Shown: positions 1 through 7,396 of the stretch, one piece after another
Layout of the letters: every line of letters starts with the position of its first letter
Numbering within the stretch: the first letter of the stretch is position 1
Translations under genes and position numbers: made by a program
Assembly: GCA_946633495.1 (NCBI GenBank)
Contig: CAMPAX010000075.1
Coordinates: forward strand, 1 to 9,814
Direction: 5' to 3'
Source of the DNA: an uncultured Lachnospiraceae bacterium
GTDB taxonomy: Bacteria; Bacillota; Clostridia; Lachnospirales; Lachnospiraceae
Length of the DNA stretch: 9,814 nt
Notes under the pieces: generated by a model
Database searches by the model: none
What the model was told of the DNA's origin: nothing
The model's input: the letters and a program-made list of their open reading frames with translations, nothing else

Positions 1-30
1 GGTTATATCTGGTTATAAGTGGTTATAACT
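1..30. repeat. Three tandem 10-bp direct repeats (GGTTATAWST)
   Basis: Three consecutive 10-base units, GGTTATATCT, GGTTATAAGT and GGTTATAACT, share the first seven bases and the last one. The third contains the palindrome GTTATAAC (22-29). A 10-bp period puts each copy on the same face of the helix, as expected for cooperative protein binding, but the A+T-rich content makes chance possible. The array touches the window edge and may continue to the left. Its function is unknown; an operator for the promoter about 85 bp downstream is only one option. Confidence 0.5.
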
Positions 31-59
31 TGATTCTAATTGATATGTTTTGGAATGTC

Positions 60-132
60 AAGGCGTGAAGCGGAAGATTTCATCTCTATTCGCCTGAGAC
101 CCAAGAAAAAAGATGGGCAATCACGCCTTTTT
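60..132 (+). other. 9-bp inverted repeat followed by T-run; terminator- or leader-like
   Basis: AAGGCGTGA (60-68) is perfectly complementary to TCACGCCTT (121-129), and the right arm runs into five T (128-132). The 52 bases between can form a short AGAT-TTC-ATCT hairpin (75-85) and a weak CCC/GGG stem (100-102 with 115-117), so the whole resembles a three-way junction. It could terminate a transcript entering from the left, or be a leader RNA. I could not match it to any riboswitch class I know. The loop is long for a simple intrinsic terminator. Confidence 0.4.
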
Positions 133-142
133 GCGGTATAAT
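114..142 (+). promoter_or_regulatory. Candidate sigma-A promoter upstream of the mtaD remnant
   Basis: A perfect -10 hexamer TATAAT lies at 137-142. Seventeen bases upstream is TGGGCA (114-119), which matches 4 of 6 positions of TTGACA. Transcription would begin near 149, about 35 bases before the ATG at 184. No comparably good promoter is visible between the remnant and addB, so this may now be the main promoter of the addBA operon. Confidence 0.5.
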
Positions 143-183
143 TTTGGGTGGAGTTTTCTTTTTTTGGATGGAATAGATAAGTC

Positions 184-589
184 ATGAAAAACGAAAATAA
201 AACAAATGAAAAAACCTACGACCTGCTGATTCGCAACGCCGTTATTCTGCCATCTTTTGAAGATGGTTCCATGATCAGAGATGGGATAATCGGGATCCGG
301 GATCGCGCCGATTCCCAAGGCTCTTGATGCCGGGATCAATCTCTCTCTCGGTACGGACGGAGCGGCAAGTAATAATACGACGGACATGATGGATACGATC
401 CGACTCACGGCACTGATCCACAAAGGGGTCAGCAGGGATGCAACGGCGATGAGCGCGGAAAAGGTGCTTCGTATGGCAACGATCGTTAACGGAAAGGTGG
501 TATATCGTCGAGGCGTTTTCTCCTGCGGGATAGACGAGAAGGAACTGGCGGAGAGGGTTTGTGATTGGAAAAACTCGGATTATCGATGA
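184..589 (+). pseudogene. mtaD: Decayed MtaD-family amidohydrolase (methylthioadenosine/S-adenosylhomocysteine deaminase-like)
   Basis: The first 47 codons, from the ATG at 184 to a TGA at 325-327, encode an amidohydrolase N-terminus (YDLLIRNAVILPSFEDG, then IRDGIIGIR). From about 302, in a different frame, come the C-terminal hallmarks IAPIPKALDAGI and LGTDGAASNN, then a helix resembling MtaD's MRLAALLQKG segment, ending at TGA 587-589. The Asp of GTDG (356-358) is the conserved family metal-site residue. The HxH and other histidine ligands that should lie between the fragments are absent, so the first deletion removed most of the barrel. A second, in-frame deletion near 476-487 joins LRMAT directly to IVNGKVVY, which in family members are separated by several dozen residues. 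Members are usually about 430-450 residues; roughly 130 remain here. Intact relatives deaminate methylthioadenosine or SAH; this copy cannot. Other amidohydrolase subfamilies (SsnA, chlorohydrolase) cannot be fully excluded. Confidence 0.8.
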
Positions 590-626
590 ATCTGAATAGT
601 TAAAAAACATAAGAAAGGACGAGGGT

Positions 627-3467
627 ATGAGGTTACAGGACTGGTGTAAAGCAAACGATCTGGGTCACAAGGTATTGCTTACGGACAATATTAAGAATAC
701 CGGCAGACTGACACGGATCGCAAACAGTGAGGGGTGTATTGTTAAAAATCTGGATTGTTTTCGTATGGAGGATCTGGCGAAACAGATCGTCATTGAAAAG
801 ATTGCAGGAGAGGGGCGGTTTATGCCCTTTGAACCGGTGGATCAGACCTACTGTGTATTACTGATCAATCAGCTTCTTTTGAAGGATGCAAAAGAGACGA
901 AAAGGAAGTATTCCTTCATCCCGAAAGAATGCATCGACATGGATGCTTCGAGGGAAATCCTTCGTGTGATCAACTGCCTTCGTATGGGGAAAAAGACGGA
1001 GGCGTATGAAAGTGTGGTCATGGATGGAAGCCTGACGGGACAAAAGCTGACGCAGCTGAATGCCCTGATAGCTGCTTTTGAAAAGCTGCTGTCTGATCGG
1101 AATCAGTATGACAGGATAAGAGCACTGGCGGAAGCGGTAAAGGCATTGGAAGAGAAGACAGGAGCCATCGATTTTGAAGTGGGGATCCTGGATTATATGG
1201 AACCGCAGATGACATATTTGGAGCGCGAATTTTTGAGCCGTCTCACGGATTCACCGGTTCTGATCGAGTGCGGCAGAGAGGCAGAGGTGGATGCTTCGTT
1301 CTACCGTGTATATGGTCAGGCAAACGAGATTCAGCTGGCCATCGCAAAGATCCGGGAGGATGCGCTTCCTTTGGGACAGGTGAATATCATGTATTCCTCT
1401 CAGGAATACGAAAATGGTATCGTGGCAGCACTGAAGGAACGCGGAATTAAATTCAATGTTGTTACCGGTTTCAGTTGCATGGACAAGGCTTATCCCAGCC
1501 TTCTTCTGGATATGATCGACTGGTGGCGGGAAGGATATTCGTATGAGGCGTTCCGCCCGGTTACGAGCAGCATGCTGGTTAAATTTCGAAAAGATTATTC
1601 CTTTGGGATCAAGGCGGGAATCGGTTGGGGTCTGGACCGCTATCGGATGTTTGCCGACAAAATTAAAAATGATAAAGCAGCCTATACAGAACTTTTGAAG
1701 AAGTATAATCGTCTGCCTCGGAGATATGATGAGAAGAAGCAACCGATCCCTGAGGATCGTGTGCTGGAAAGCTATTCCCAATATGCGGAATGGATCGACA
1801 AGATCGTTGCATTGTTTTCCTTTATAGAGAGTACTCCCTGTGATGTGGGGAAAATCTATCGGGCAATGATCAGCTTTATTGAAAACGAAACGATTGAATT
1901 CAAAATGGACAAGCCTTACCTGAAGATGATGAAGAATCTGTCGGTATTCTTCGATCTGTATGGGGAGACGGAAAATCTTGCGGAATCCATGCGTGTGATT
2001 GAACAGGCAGTAAGCGCGATTGAAGTTCAGGATGACGAGAAAGAGGATGCCGTAACGGTTATGCGGATCGGAAATGTCAGTGTTTTGGAGAGACCTTATC
2101 AGTTCTGCATTGGTTTATCCTATGAGGCGTTCATGGAGAAAGCAGTGGATTCTCCGGTGCTGCGTGATTCAGAAATGACAGATTTGCTGGACGCGTCTGC
2201 CGGTTATGTGGAACAGGTTCTGGATCGTTCAAAACAGAAGAAGGAGCATCTGCTTCAAACAATTGGCACAATGCCCCAGGGAAAGCTCTATGTTGCTGCG
2301 TGTGACTACGATACACAAAATTTCCGCGCTCTTGCACCTTCGGAAGTATATATGGAGCTGATGAAAAAATATAAGGTTTCCGAGGAGGAACAGATCCCGT
2401 GGGATTACGGGAATGACGTTCAGTTTGGGGTGAACTATACGGTCGATAAGACCGAACTGTTTAAGAATGCCGATCGAGAGGACATGGAAGAATGGGAATT
2501 CGGTTATGTGAAAATCGAGAAGAATGAAGACGGACAGGAGATCGTTGATCTTGGGTTTATCAGTGCAACGAGTCTCCAGAATCTGATCGAATGTCCGTGG
2601 AAATTTGATTATATGATCAAACATTTCGATTGGCTGAATAAGGAAATGTCCATGGTGACGTGGCTCACTCCGGATGTGAGGGGTACCTTAATCCATGGGG
2701 TTTTAGAGGAGTATTGTAATGCACGGCTGAAAGGGAAAGTGCTTGGAGATGAGGACGCGCCGGATGAGACGGAGCTGCGTAGACTGTATGACAGTATGCT
2801 CAGGGAGTTTGAGATCATCGTACCGAAAGGATCCGAGCAGGCCTATGAGGTTGAAAAGGACAGGATGTGGAAACTCCTCAGGGACTATGTAAAGAAGATG
2901 TATTCTGATCTGAAGACAGATACTAATAAATGGTCGGTAACGGAATGTGAACGAAAGATCGAAACGAAGGCGTATTATATTAATGAGAACGGAAACTATG
3001 TAAATGAGAAGGGATTCCCGCTGGATGAGGATGGAAACGCGGATGAGTCTCAATCACCCTGTAAAAAAATGCTCAGGTATTCATTTACCGGTTTCATAGA
3101 TCGAATCGACAGTTATACGGATGATACGGGGGAAGTCCATGTTCGGATCATTGACTATAAGACAGGGAAAAAGAAAACAACAGAAGAGCGTAAAGAAAAG
3201 AATACAGAACTTCAGCATTATGTATATGCGCTTGCCATGTCGGATACGATCGACTGCTTCTGGTATGAATTTCCGTTTGATGGAAATGACAGACTTGAAA
3301 TATCGGCTGCAACTGTGAAGGATCTTCCTGTGGAAGTTCGAAAGGGGATGGCAGATGTGTTCATAAGCGGAAAAATGGAGAAGGCTGCTGATGATGAGGA
3401 TGATGAGCAGACCTGCAAGTATTGTGATTATAAGCCTTTCTGTATACACAGAATGGAATTGGAATGA
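627..3467 (+). CDS. addB: AddB-like helicase-nuclease subunit (PD-(D/E)XK nuclease with Fe-S cysteines)
   Basis: This 946-residue protein is likely the AddB subunit of an AddAB-type complex, which resects double-strand breaks for RecA-dependent repair. The C-terminal third is a RecB-type nuclease: SATSLQNLIECPW (about 646-658), H690 in TLIHG, GFIDRID (822-828), the catalytic DYK (D843, K845), then a QHYVYAL helix. C656 plus C930, C933 and C939 reproduce the C...Cx2Cx5C iron-sulfur staple of AddB. Around 228-300 a degenerate helicase-like domain is visible (YGQANEIQ, then ERGIKFNVVTG), and about 476-525 shows the AddB-type RPYQFCIGLS and DSPVLRDSE segments. The N-terminus has no GxGKT/S Walker A, so ATP hydrolysis by this subunit is unlikely, as in RexB proteins. 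It is shorter than B. subtilis AddB (about 1166 residues). The ATG has a good site (AAGGA, 7 bases upstream). It lies 36 bases before addA, in the usual addB-addA order. Family is confident; whether it is the organism's only AddB is not known. Confidence 0.85.
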   Translation: MRLQDWCKANDLGHKVLLTDNIKNTGRLTRIANSEGCIVKNLDCFRMEDLAKQIVIEKIAGEGRFMPFEPVDQTYCVLLINQLLLKDAKETKRKYSFIPKECIDMDASREILRVINCLRMGKKTEAYESVVMDGSLTGQKLTQLNALIAAFEKLLSDRNQYDRIRALAEAVKALEEKTGAIDFEVGILDYMEPQMTYLEREFLSRLTDSPVLIECGREAEVDASFYRVYGQANEIQLAIAKIREDALPLGQVNIMYSSQEYENGIVAALKERGIKFNVVTGFSCMDKAYPSLLLDMIDWWREGYSYEAFRPVTSSMLVKFRKDYSFGIKAGIGWGLDRYRMFADKIKNDKAAYTELLKKYNRLPRRYDEKKQPIPEDRVLESYSQYAEWIDKIVALFSFIESTPCDVGKIYRAMISFIENETIEFKMDKPYLKMMKNLSVFFDLYGETENLAESMRVIEQAVSAIEVQDDEKEDAVTVMRIGNVSVLERPYQFCIGLSYEAFMEKAVDSPVLRDSEMTDLLDASAGYVEQVLDRSKQKKEHLLQTIGTMPQGKLYVAACDYDTQNFRALAPSEVYMELMKKYKVSEEEQIPWDYGNDVQFGVNYTVDKTELFKNADREDMEEWEFGYVKIEKNEDGQEIVDLGFISATSLQNLIECPWKFDYMIKHFDWLNKEMSMVTWLTPDVRGTLIHGVLEEYCNARLKGKVLGDEDAPDETELRRLYDSMLREFEIIVPKGSEQAYEVEKDRMWKLLRDYVKKMYSDLKTDTNKWSVTECERKIETKAYYINENGNYVNEKGFPLDEDGNADESQSPCKKMLRYSFTGFIDRIDSYTDDTGEVHVRIIDYKTGKKKTTEERKEKNTELQHYVYALAMSDTIDCFWYEFPFDGNDRLEISAATVKDLPVEVRKGMADVFISGKMEKAADDEDDEQTCKYCDYKPFCIHRMELE

Positions 3468-3488
3468 TCATTATACGTGTGTGGAATG

Positions 3489-3506
3489 GAGAGGAGGTTC
3501 ACGTTG
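3489..3506 (+). promoter_or_regulatory. Ribosome binding site that fixes the addA start at TTG
   Basis: A perfect AGGAGG (3492-3497) sits 6 bases before a TTG at 3504-3506. The alternatives, GTG 3477 and ATG 3486, lie upstream of this site. GTG 3477 has no purine-rich sequence at the right distance, and ATG 3486 would place the AGGAGG inside the coding region. Starting at TTG gives MFINKTDEAEKRK and puts the Walker A at residues 28-35, close to where UvrD-family helicases have it. Confidence 0.8.
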
Positions 3507-6500
3507 TTTATCAATAAGACAGATGAAGCCGAAAAAAGAAAAGATATCATAAGCCGACTTGATAAAAATATGTTGATCGAAGCAGGTGCAGGTGCAGGAA
3601 AAACCAGTATTGTGATAGCAAGGAATCTGGAACAGCTGAAATCAGGGCGGCTGAAGGCAGAGGAATTGGTGGATATTACATTTACCAACGCGGCAGCGGA
3701 AGAACTGCGCAGTCGGTTATTGAAGGCGCTTCATAAGGAGGCGGAGAATCCGGCTCTGAGCGAAGCGGAGAAGGAGCGGATCGAGGCTGCAATCAGAGAT
3801 GAGAGCCTTATCCAGATTTCGACGATCCACAGTTTCTGTAAAAGGCTGCTTACGGAGCAAAGCTTTGCTGCAAGGCTTCCCATGGGTGTAATGCTGCTGG
3901 ATGATGCGGAGGCATATAGGAAAAAAAGCGCTTTCTTTACGGCCTGGTATCGGAGTCAGGATACAAAGGAAATGAAGGAGCTTGAAAGTGAGTTTTGGAG
4001 AACAGACAGCGGGAAATTTATCTTTGATACGTTTATGGAGATCTGTGAATTACCTGAGGATACGGTATTTCACTATGACGCATCCCGCCTGGATCCGGGC
4101 CGGGACCGGCTTTCTGATTATCAGACGAAACTGGCTTGCCAGGTGGATCAATGGATGCAGGTGATTCTTCGTATAGCCCAAGAGCAGCTTCCTGATGAAA
4201 ATTACAGCACATTGCAGGTTGTTTTTGATAAGGCTCCCACAGGCGGCAGTACGAAGATGATAAAGGCCGATTATCAAAAATTGAACGACGCTTTAACTGA
4301 TTATAGGAAGGAAGGTTCGGCTGCAAAATGGAAGGCTCTTGAAAAGGGCTACGGTGATATCATTAAGAAACTGAATCCGTTTAATTCAAAGGTTTCGAAA
4401 AAAAAGACAAAATTTGATCATGAAGTTGCATATTCAAGTTTCATCAGTCAGGTGGATACAGAGAACAAACTTGACGGATTAACTCTTTATCAAAACGCGT
4501 TGATCGTAACGAAGGCTCTGGAAGCCAGGAAGGCATATCGGGAGTATTGCGATCAAAACCGCCAGGACATCACAAATGATGCCCTTTTACAGGAAGCACT
4601 CCGTCTGGTAAAAGAGGATCCAGAGGCGCGGCGATATTTCCAGAGCAGGTTTTCCTGTATCTATGTGGATGAATTCCAGGATACGGATCTGGTACAGAAG
4701 GAACTGGTGGAGCTTCTTTGTCAGGATCCGGACAATCCGGGAAAACTCAGGGACGGGGCTCTGTTCTTCGTCGGAGATCCAAAACAGTCCATCTATTCCT
4801 TCCGGGGAGCGGATCCTGATGTATACCGTGTGGTAAAAAACCAGTATGCAGATGCTGCCAATCAGGAGGTGGAGGAATACATCCTGGATAATAATTACAG
4901 ATCCGAGAAAAATGTGATCGACTGGGTAAATGAGGCGTATCAGGATTTCGGAGGTGGGATCGAGTATTCTCCCATGATTCCGCAGGCAGATAATCCGGAA
5001 GATGCGGATGTGATCAGTGGAGTATATAAGCTTCTGTTTCCAAAGTTTTATACGAAAGGCGACCGTGAAAAACTTGGCCTTACAGAGCCAAAGTACAGCG
5101 GAAAAGCGCCGCAGAAAAAAGTAAAGGAAAGCAGGCTCCTTACCACGATTATCCGTACGCTGTGCAATTCCGAGGGAAAATACAAGATCTGGGACAGTGT
5201 AAGAGAGAAGGGAGAAGACGGAAAAGAGATAAAGAGCTGGGTTAAGCGTCCGATCAGATACGATGATTTTCTTGTTCTCTGTTATAAGAAAGACGATCTG
5301 AACATTTATGCCGGAGCACTGAAAAAAGCAGGGATCCCGACGAATCTGTGCGGAGCAGTGGATAACGAGAATGATGCGATCGTTCTTCGCGCCGTTCAGC
5401 TGTTTAAGGGACTTACCTATCCGGGAGATCGTGCAGCGGTTCACGGTGCAAAACAGGTGTTGATGGGAGCAAGGATCACAAGAGAGAATGAGCGCGAAGC
5501 CCGGGCCAGGTTTGATTTATTATGGAACGAAACCAAAAACAAAAACGGTTCGGAATTATTACAGTATATTGCGCATCATCCGGAATACATTTTGACGGAG
5601 GAGCAGACCGGAGAGGCTGTTTTGCTCGCGCAGTCAAGATTGCAGCAAATGCTGGAGGCTATTCAGGCGCAGCCCCTGGGGGATCGTCGTTATACGTTCC
5701 GGCTGATCGAGGGATATATGACAACCGGATCGGACAGAGAACTCTCTTTGAATACCAGTGTGGAAGCGGTTCGGCTTATGAATCTTCATAAAGCGAAGGG
5801 GCTGGAAGGGAAGATCGTGTTTGTATGCGCGAGAAGTGTACGTAAGGAAAAAGCCTCAAATACATCCTACCGCCGAATGAAGGAGTATTATCCGACCGCA
5901 TCCTCAAAAAACGGGAAGGCTACCACGAAGATTCCGGCCTATGATTCGAATCAGACGGTCACGGACCTTTTTGATTCTGCAAACATAAAGCCAATATCGG
6001 AACTGGTGACCCAAAAGGAAAAAGATGAGTTTCGCAGACTGGATTATGTTGAAACGACCCGAGCGGAAGAGGCGCTGATCTTTATGGATGCGCTGGCGGA
6101 GAATTCAAAAACTGTATTTAACAATTATCCCTTTGAGAGTGCGAAATGTCTTCTGGATGTCTCGGAAGAATTGAAGACGGAGATCAACAAGGTTTATGAC
6201 GATAAGGATGAGACGACATCCGATGAGCGCACCAAAGTGCCTTTTGATCCGACCAAGTGGGATTATTCAATCACCGAGGACCAGAAGACTCGGCTCACGA
6301 GATCCATCACTCCCAGTGGAATGGAGGGTGAAGAGAAAGAGGAAGAGGCAGATGGCAGTGATGAAGAAATTGCTGTCAAAACCGAACTGCAGGAGAGCCG
6401 GGATGATGAATGGGATGAATTGGACGATATCGTAGAAGCTGAAGAATCTGTAGAAGCAGAATCTAAGGAGGAAGTGACAGAGGCCGAAAAGAAGGAGAAG

Positions 6501-7157
6501 AAAAAAACCTGGGCACCGGGTCCGGAACCTGAAAGACCGTATGGAAATATCTTCGGAAATGTAATGCATCGTTCGTTCGAAATTCTGGTGAAAAAGCTCA
6601 GAAGAAAAGAATCCTATGATGTTCTGCATATCGTTCGTCAGTCCATGATGGAGAATTACATGGACATTGCCGGACGCTATAAACCGGAGACGTTGGATAC
6701 TGTAATAAAACAGTATGAGGAGTATCTGCAGAACCGGCTTTCCGCATTTCTCGCAGATCGCGAGCTGATGGCTGAGGTGATGTCCGATGATGCGGAAGTA
6801 TATACAGAGGTTCCGTTCTCACTGTATGCAACGCAGGATGAGATCCTTGCGACAGACAGAACGCTTGAAAATGTCCTGAAGAACCGCTTCCCGCTGGAAA
6901 AAGGCGGAAAATACTGGATCAACGGGAAGGCTGATCTTGTGATCGTTACCGGTGACAGGAAGGTGCATATCGTGGATTACAAGTCCGATCACATTGGTTC
7001 GGAAACCATGGAGAGATTCCATGAACATCTCAGCGGTACCTACGATAATCAACAGGAACTGTATCGTTTTACGCTTTCAAAGATGTTTGGCATTCCGGCA
7101 TCGGATATCTCCTATCGGTATTATCATATGTATATGGAACGTGAATCCGGCGAATGA
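3504..7157 (+). CDS. addA: AddA-like UvrD-family helicase with C-terminal nuclease
   Basis: From the TTG start this is 1217 residues, the normal AddA size. Superfamily 1A helicase motifs appear in order: Walker A GAGAGKTS (28-35), Ia ITFTNAAAEEL (58-68), Ib ISTIHSFC (105-112), Walker B VDEFQDTD (388-395), III VGDPKQSIYSFRGAD (423-437), IV LDNNYRS (461-467), V MNLHKAKGLEG (759-769) and VI VETTRAEE (849-856, arginine finger R853). The C-terminal RecB-type nuclease has H1022 (VMHRSF), D1144 (GKADL), DYK (D1158, K1160) and a DNQQELYRF helix. The protein should be the translocating motor and one of two nucleases in a cytoplasmic complex with the upstream AddB-like subunit, unwinding and trimming broken ends to make 3' tails for RecA. 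Residues about 940-1001, between helicase and nuclease, are a very acidic E/D-rich linker followed by a lysine run and WAPGPEPERP; this looks disordered. All catalytic residues are present, so it should be active. Relative to other AddA proteins the linker is the main oddity. Confidence 0.9.
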   Translation: MFINKTDEAEKRKDIISRLDKNMLIEAGAGAGKTSIVIARNLEQLKSGRLKAEELVDITFTNAAAEELRSRLLKALHKEAENPALSEAEKERIEAAIRDESLIQISTIHSFCKRLLTEQSFAARLPMGVMLLDDAEAYRKKSAFFTAWYRSQDTKEMKELESEFWRTDSGKFIFDTFMEICELPEDTVFHYDASRLDPGRDRLSDYQTKLACQVDQWMQVILRIAQEQLPDENYSTLQVVFDKAPTGGSTKMIKADYQKLNDALTDYRKEGSAAKWKALEKGYGDIIKKLNPFNSKVSKKKTKFDHEVAYSSFISQVDTENKLDGLTLYQNALIVTKALEARKAYREYCDQNRQDITNDALLQEALRLVKEDPEARRYFQSRFSCIYVDEFQDTDLVQKELVELLCQDPDNPGKLRDGALFFVGDPKQSIYSFRGADPDVYRVVKNQYADAANQEVEEYILDNNYRSEKNVIDWVNEAYQDFGGGIEYSPMIPQADNPEDADVISGVYKLLFPKFYTKGDREKLGLTEPKYSGKAPQKKVKESRLLTTIIRTLCNSEGKYKIWDSVREKGEDGKEIKSWVKRPIRYDDFLVLCYKKDDLNIYAGALKKAGIPTNLCGAVDNENDAIVLRAVQLFKGLTYPGDRAAVHGAKQVLMGARITRENEREARARFDLLWNETKNKNGSELLQYIAHHPEYILTEEQTGEAVLLAQSRLQQMLEAIQAQPLGDRRYTFRLIEGYMTTGSDRELSLNTSVEAVRLMNLHKAKGLEGKIVFVCARSVRKEKASNTSYRRMKEYYPTASSKNGKATTKIPAYDSNQTVTDLFDSANIKPISELVTQKEKDEFRRLDYVETTRAEEALIFMDALAENSKTVFNNYPFESAKCLLDVSEELKTEINKVYDDKDETTSDERTKVPFDPTKWDYSITEDQKTRLTRSITPSGMEGEEKEEEADGSDEEIAVKTELQESRDDEWDELDDIVEAEESVEAESKEEVTEAEKKEKKKTWAPGPEPERPYGNIFGNVMHRSFEILVKKLRRKESYDVLHIVRQSMMENYMDIAGRYKPETLDTVIKQYEEYLQNRLSAFLADRELMAEVMSDDAEVYTEVPFSLYATQDEILATDRTLENVLKNRFPLEKGGKYWINGKADLVIVTGDRKVHIVDYKSDHIGSETMERFHEHLSGTYDNQQELYRFTLSKMFGIPASDISYRYYHMYMERESGE

Positions 7158-7169
7158 TTGATTGAAAAC

Positions 7170-7202
7170 CGGCCCCGTCATCGCGCATTGCTGATGGGGC
7201 CG
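7170..7202. other. GC-rich 11-bp stem-loop just after addA
   Basis: CGGCCCCGTCA (7170-7180) pairs with TGATGGGGCCG (7192-7202) over 11 bases with one G-U pair and an 11-base loop, beginning 12 bases after the addA stop. There is no T-run on the + strand, so it is not a classic intrinsic terminator for addA. It may stabilise the mRNA 3' end or slow transcription. On the - strand the stem is followed by TTTTC, so weak termination of antisense transcription is possible. Confidence 0.55.
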
Positions 7203-7215
7203 AAATTATGGGACG

Positions 7216-7234
7216 AAGGTCACGTTGTGACTTT
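7216..7234. other. Hairpin with GTT triloop
   Basis: AAGGTCAC (7216-7223) pairs with GTGACTTT (7227-7234) around the loop GTT, 8 base pairs with one G-U. It could equally be a DNA operator (TCACGTTGTGA). Nothing nearby indicates which, and no promoter is evident beside it. Confidence 0.4.
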
Positions 7235-7251
7235 ACGGTTTTGCACAGGCT

Positions 7252-7275
7252 TCCTGATTTACCCCGCATTCAGGA
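7252..7275. other. Short hairpin, 6-bp stem
   Basis: TCCTGA (7252-7257) pairs with TCAGGA (7270-7275) over a 12-base loop. It stands directly upstream of the larger nested structure beginning at 7293 and could be part of the same folded RNA. Alone, a 6-bp stem of this kind is weak evidence. Confidence 0.3.
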
Positions 7276-7292
7276 GCTCTCCGCATAGGCGC

Positions 7293-7396
7293 TTTGTGAT
7301 AATTCAATTGTTTTCGGCGTCCGGCGCTCTGCAGATTGTCCGTTGCACGGGATGTTTTTCCGTGCTTCTGAGCGCACAATATCACAAGCTTTTTTT
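7293..7396 (+). terminator. Nested stem structure followed by T-run; candidate terminator or small structured RNA
   Basis: The 3' strand, from GAGCGC (7370-7375) through ACAA (7376-7379) to TATCACAA (7380-7387), pairs without a gap with three 5' segments: GCGCTC (7324-7329), TTGT (7308-7311) and TTGTGATA (7294-7301). The apex carries GCACGG (7345-7350) with CCGTGC (7360-7365), and a 3-bp CGG-CGT-CCG mini-hairpin (7315-7323) sits in one bulge. Seven T follow (7390-7396). The simplest reading is an intrinsic terminator for the addBA transcript. The amount of internal structure also fits a small RNA or a leader. I recognise no known RNA family. The fold was worked out by eye, without energies. 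Confidence 0.4.

Noticed and set aside
62..127. tRNA-like outline: 7-bp acceptor-like stem GGCGTGA/TCACGCC enclosing 52 bases
   Set aside because: No T-loop TTCRA motif, no D-arm consensus and no plausible anticodon arm; the right arm runs straight into T5 instead of a discriminator base and CCA.
60..132. TPP or ZTP riboswitch suggested by CTGAGA (94-99) and CCTG...GGGCA fragments
   Set aside because: The remaining conserved parts of either class (for TPP the CCTGATCTGG-type half, for ZTP the 5' domain) are missing.
4587..5444. 285-codon reverse-strand reading frame opposite addA
   Set aside because: It is the complement of helicase motifs of addA and shows no domain signal or ribosome site.
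627..7157. The helicase-nuclease pair as a dedicated anti-phage defence system
   Set aside because: Domain content and gene order match housekeeping AddBA recombination machinery, and no other defence gene is visible nearby; a defence role would need evidence of a second, standard addAB elsewhere.
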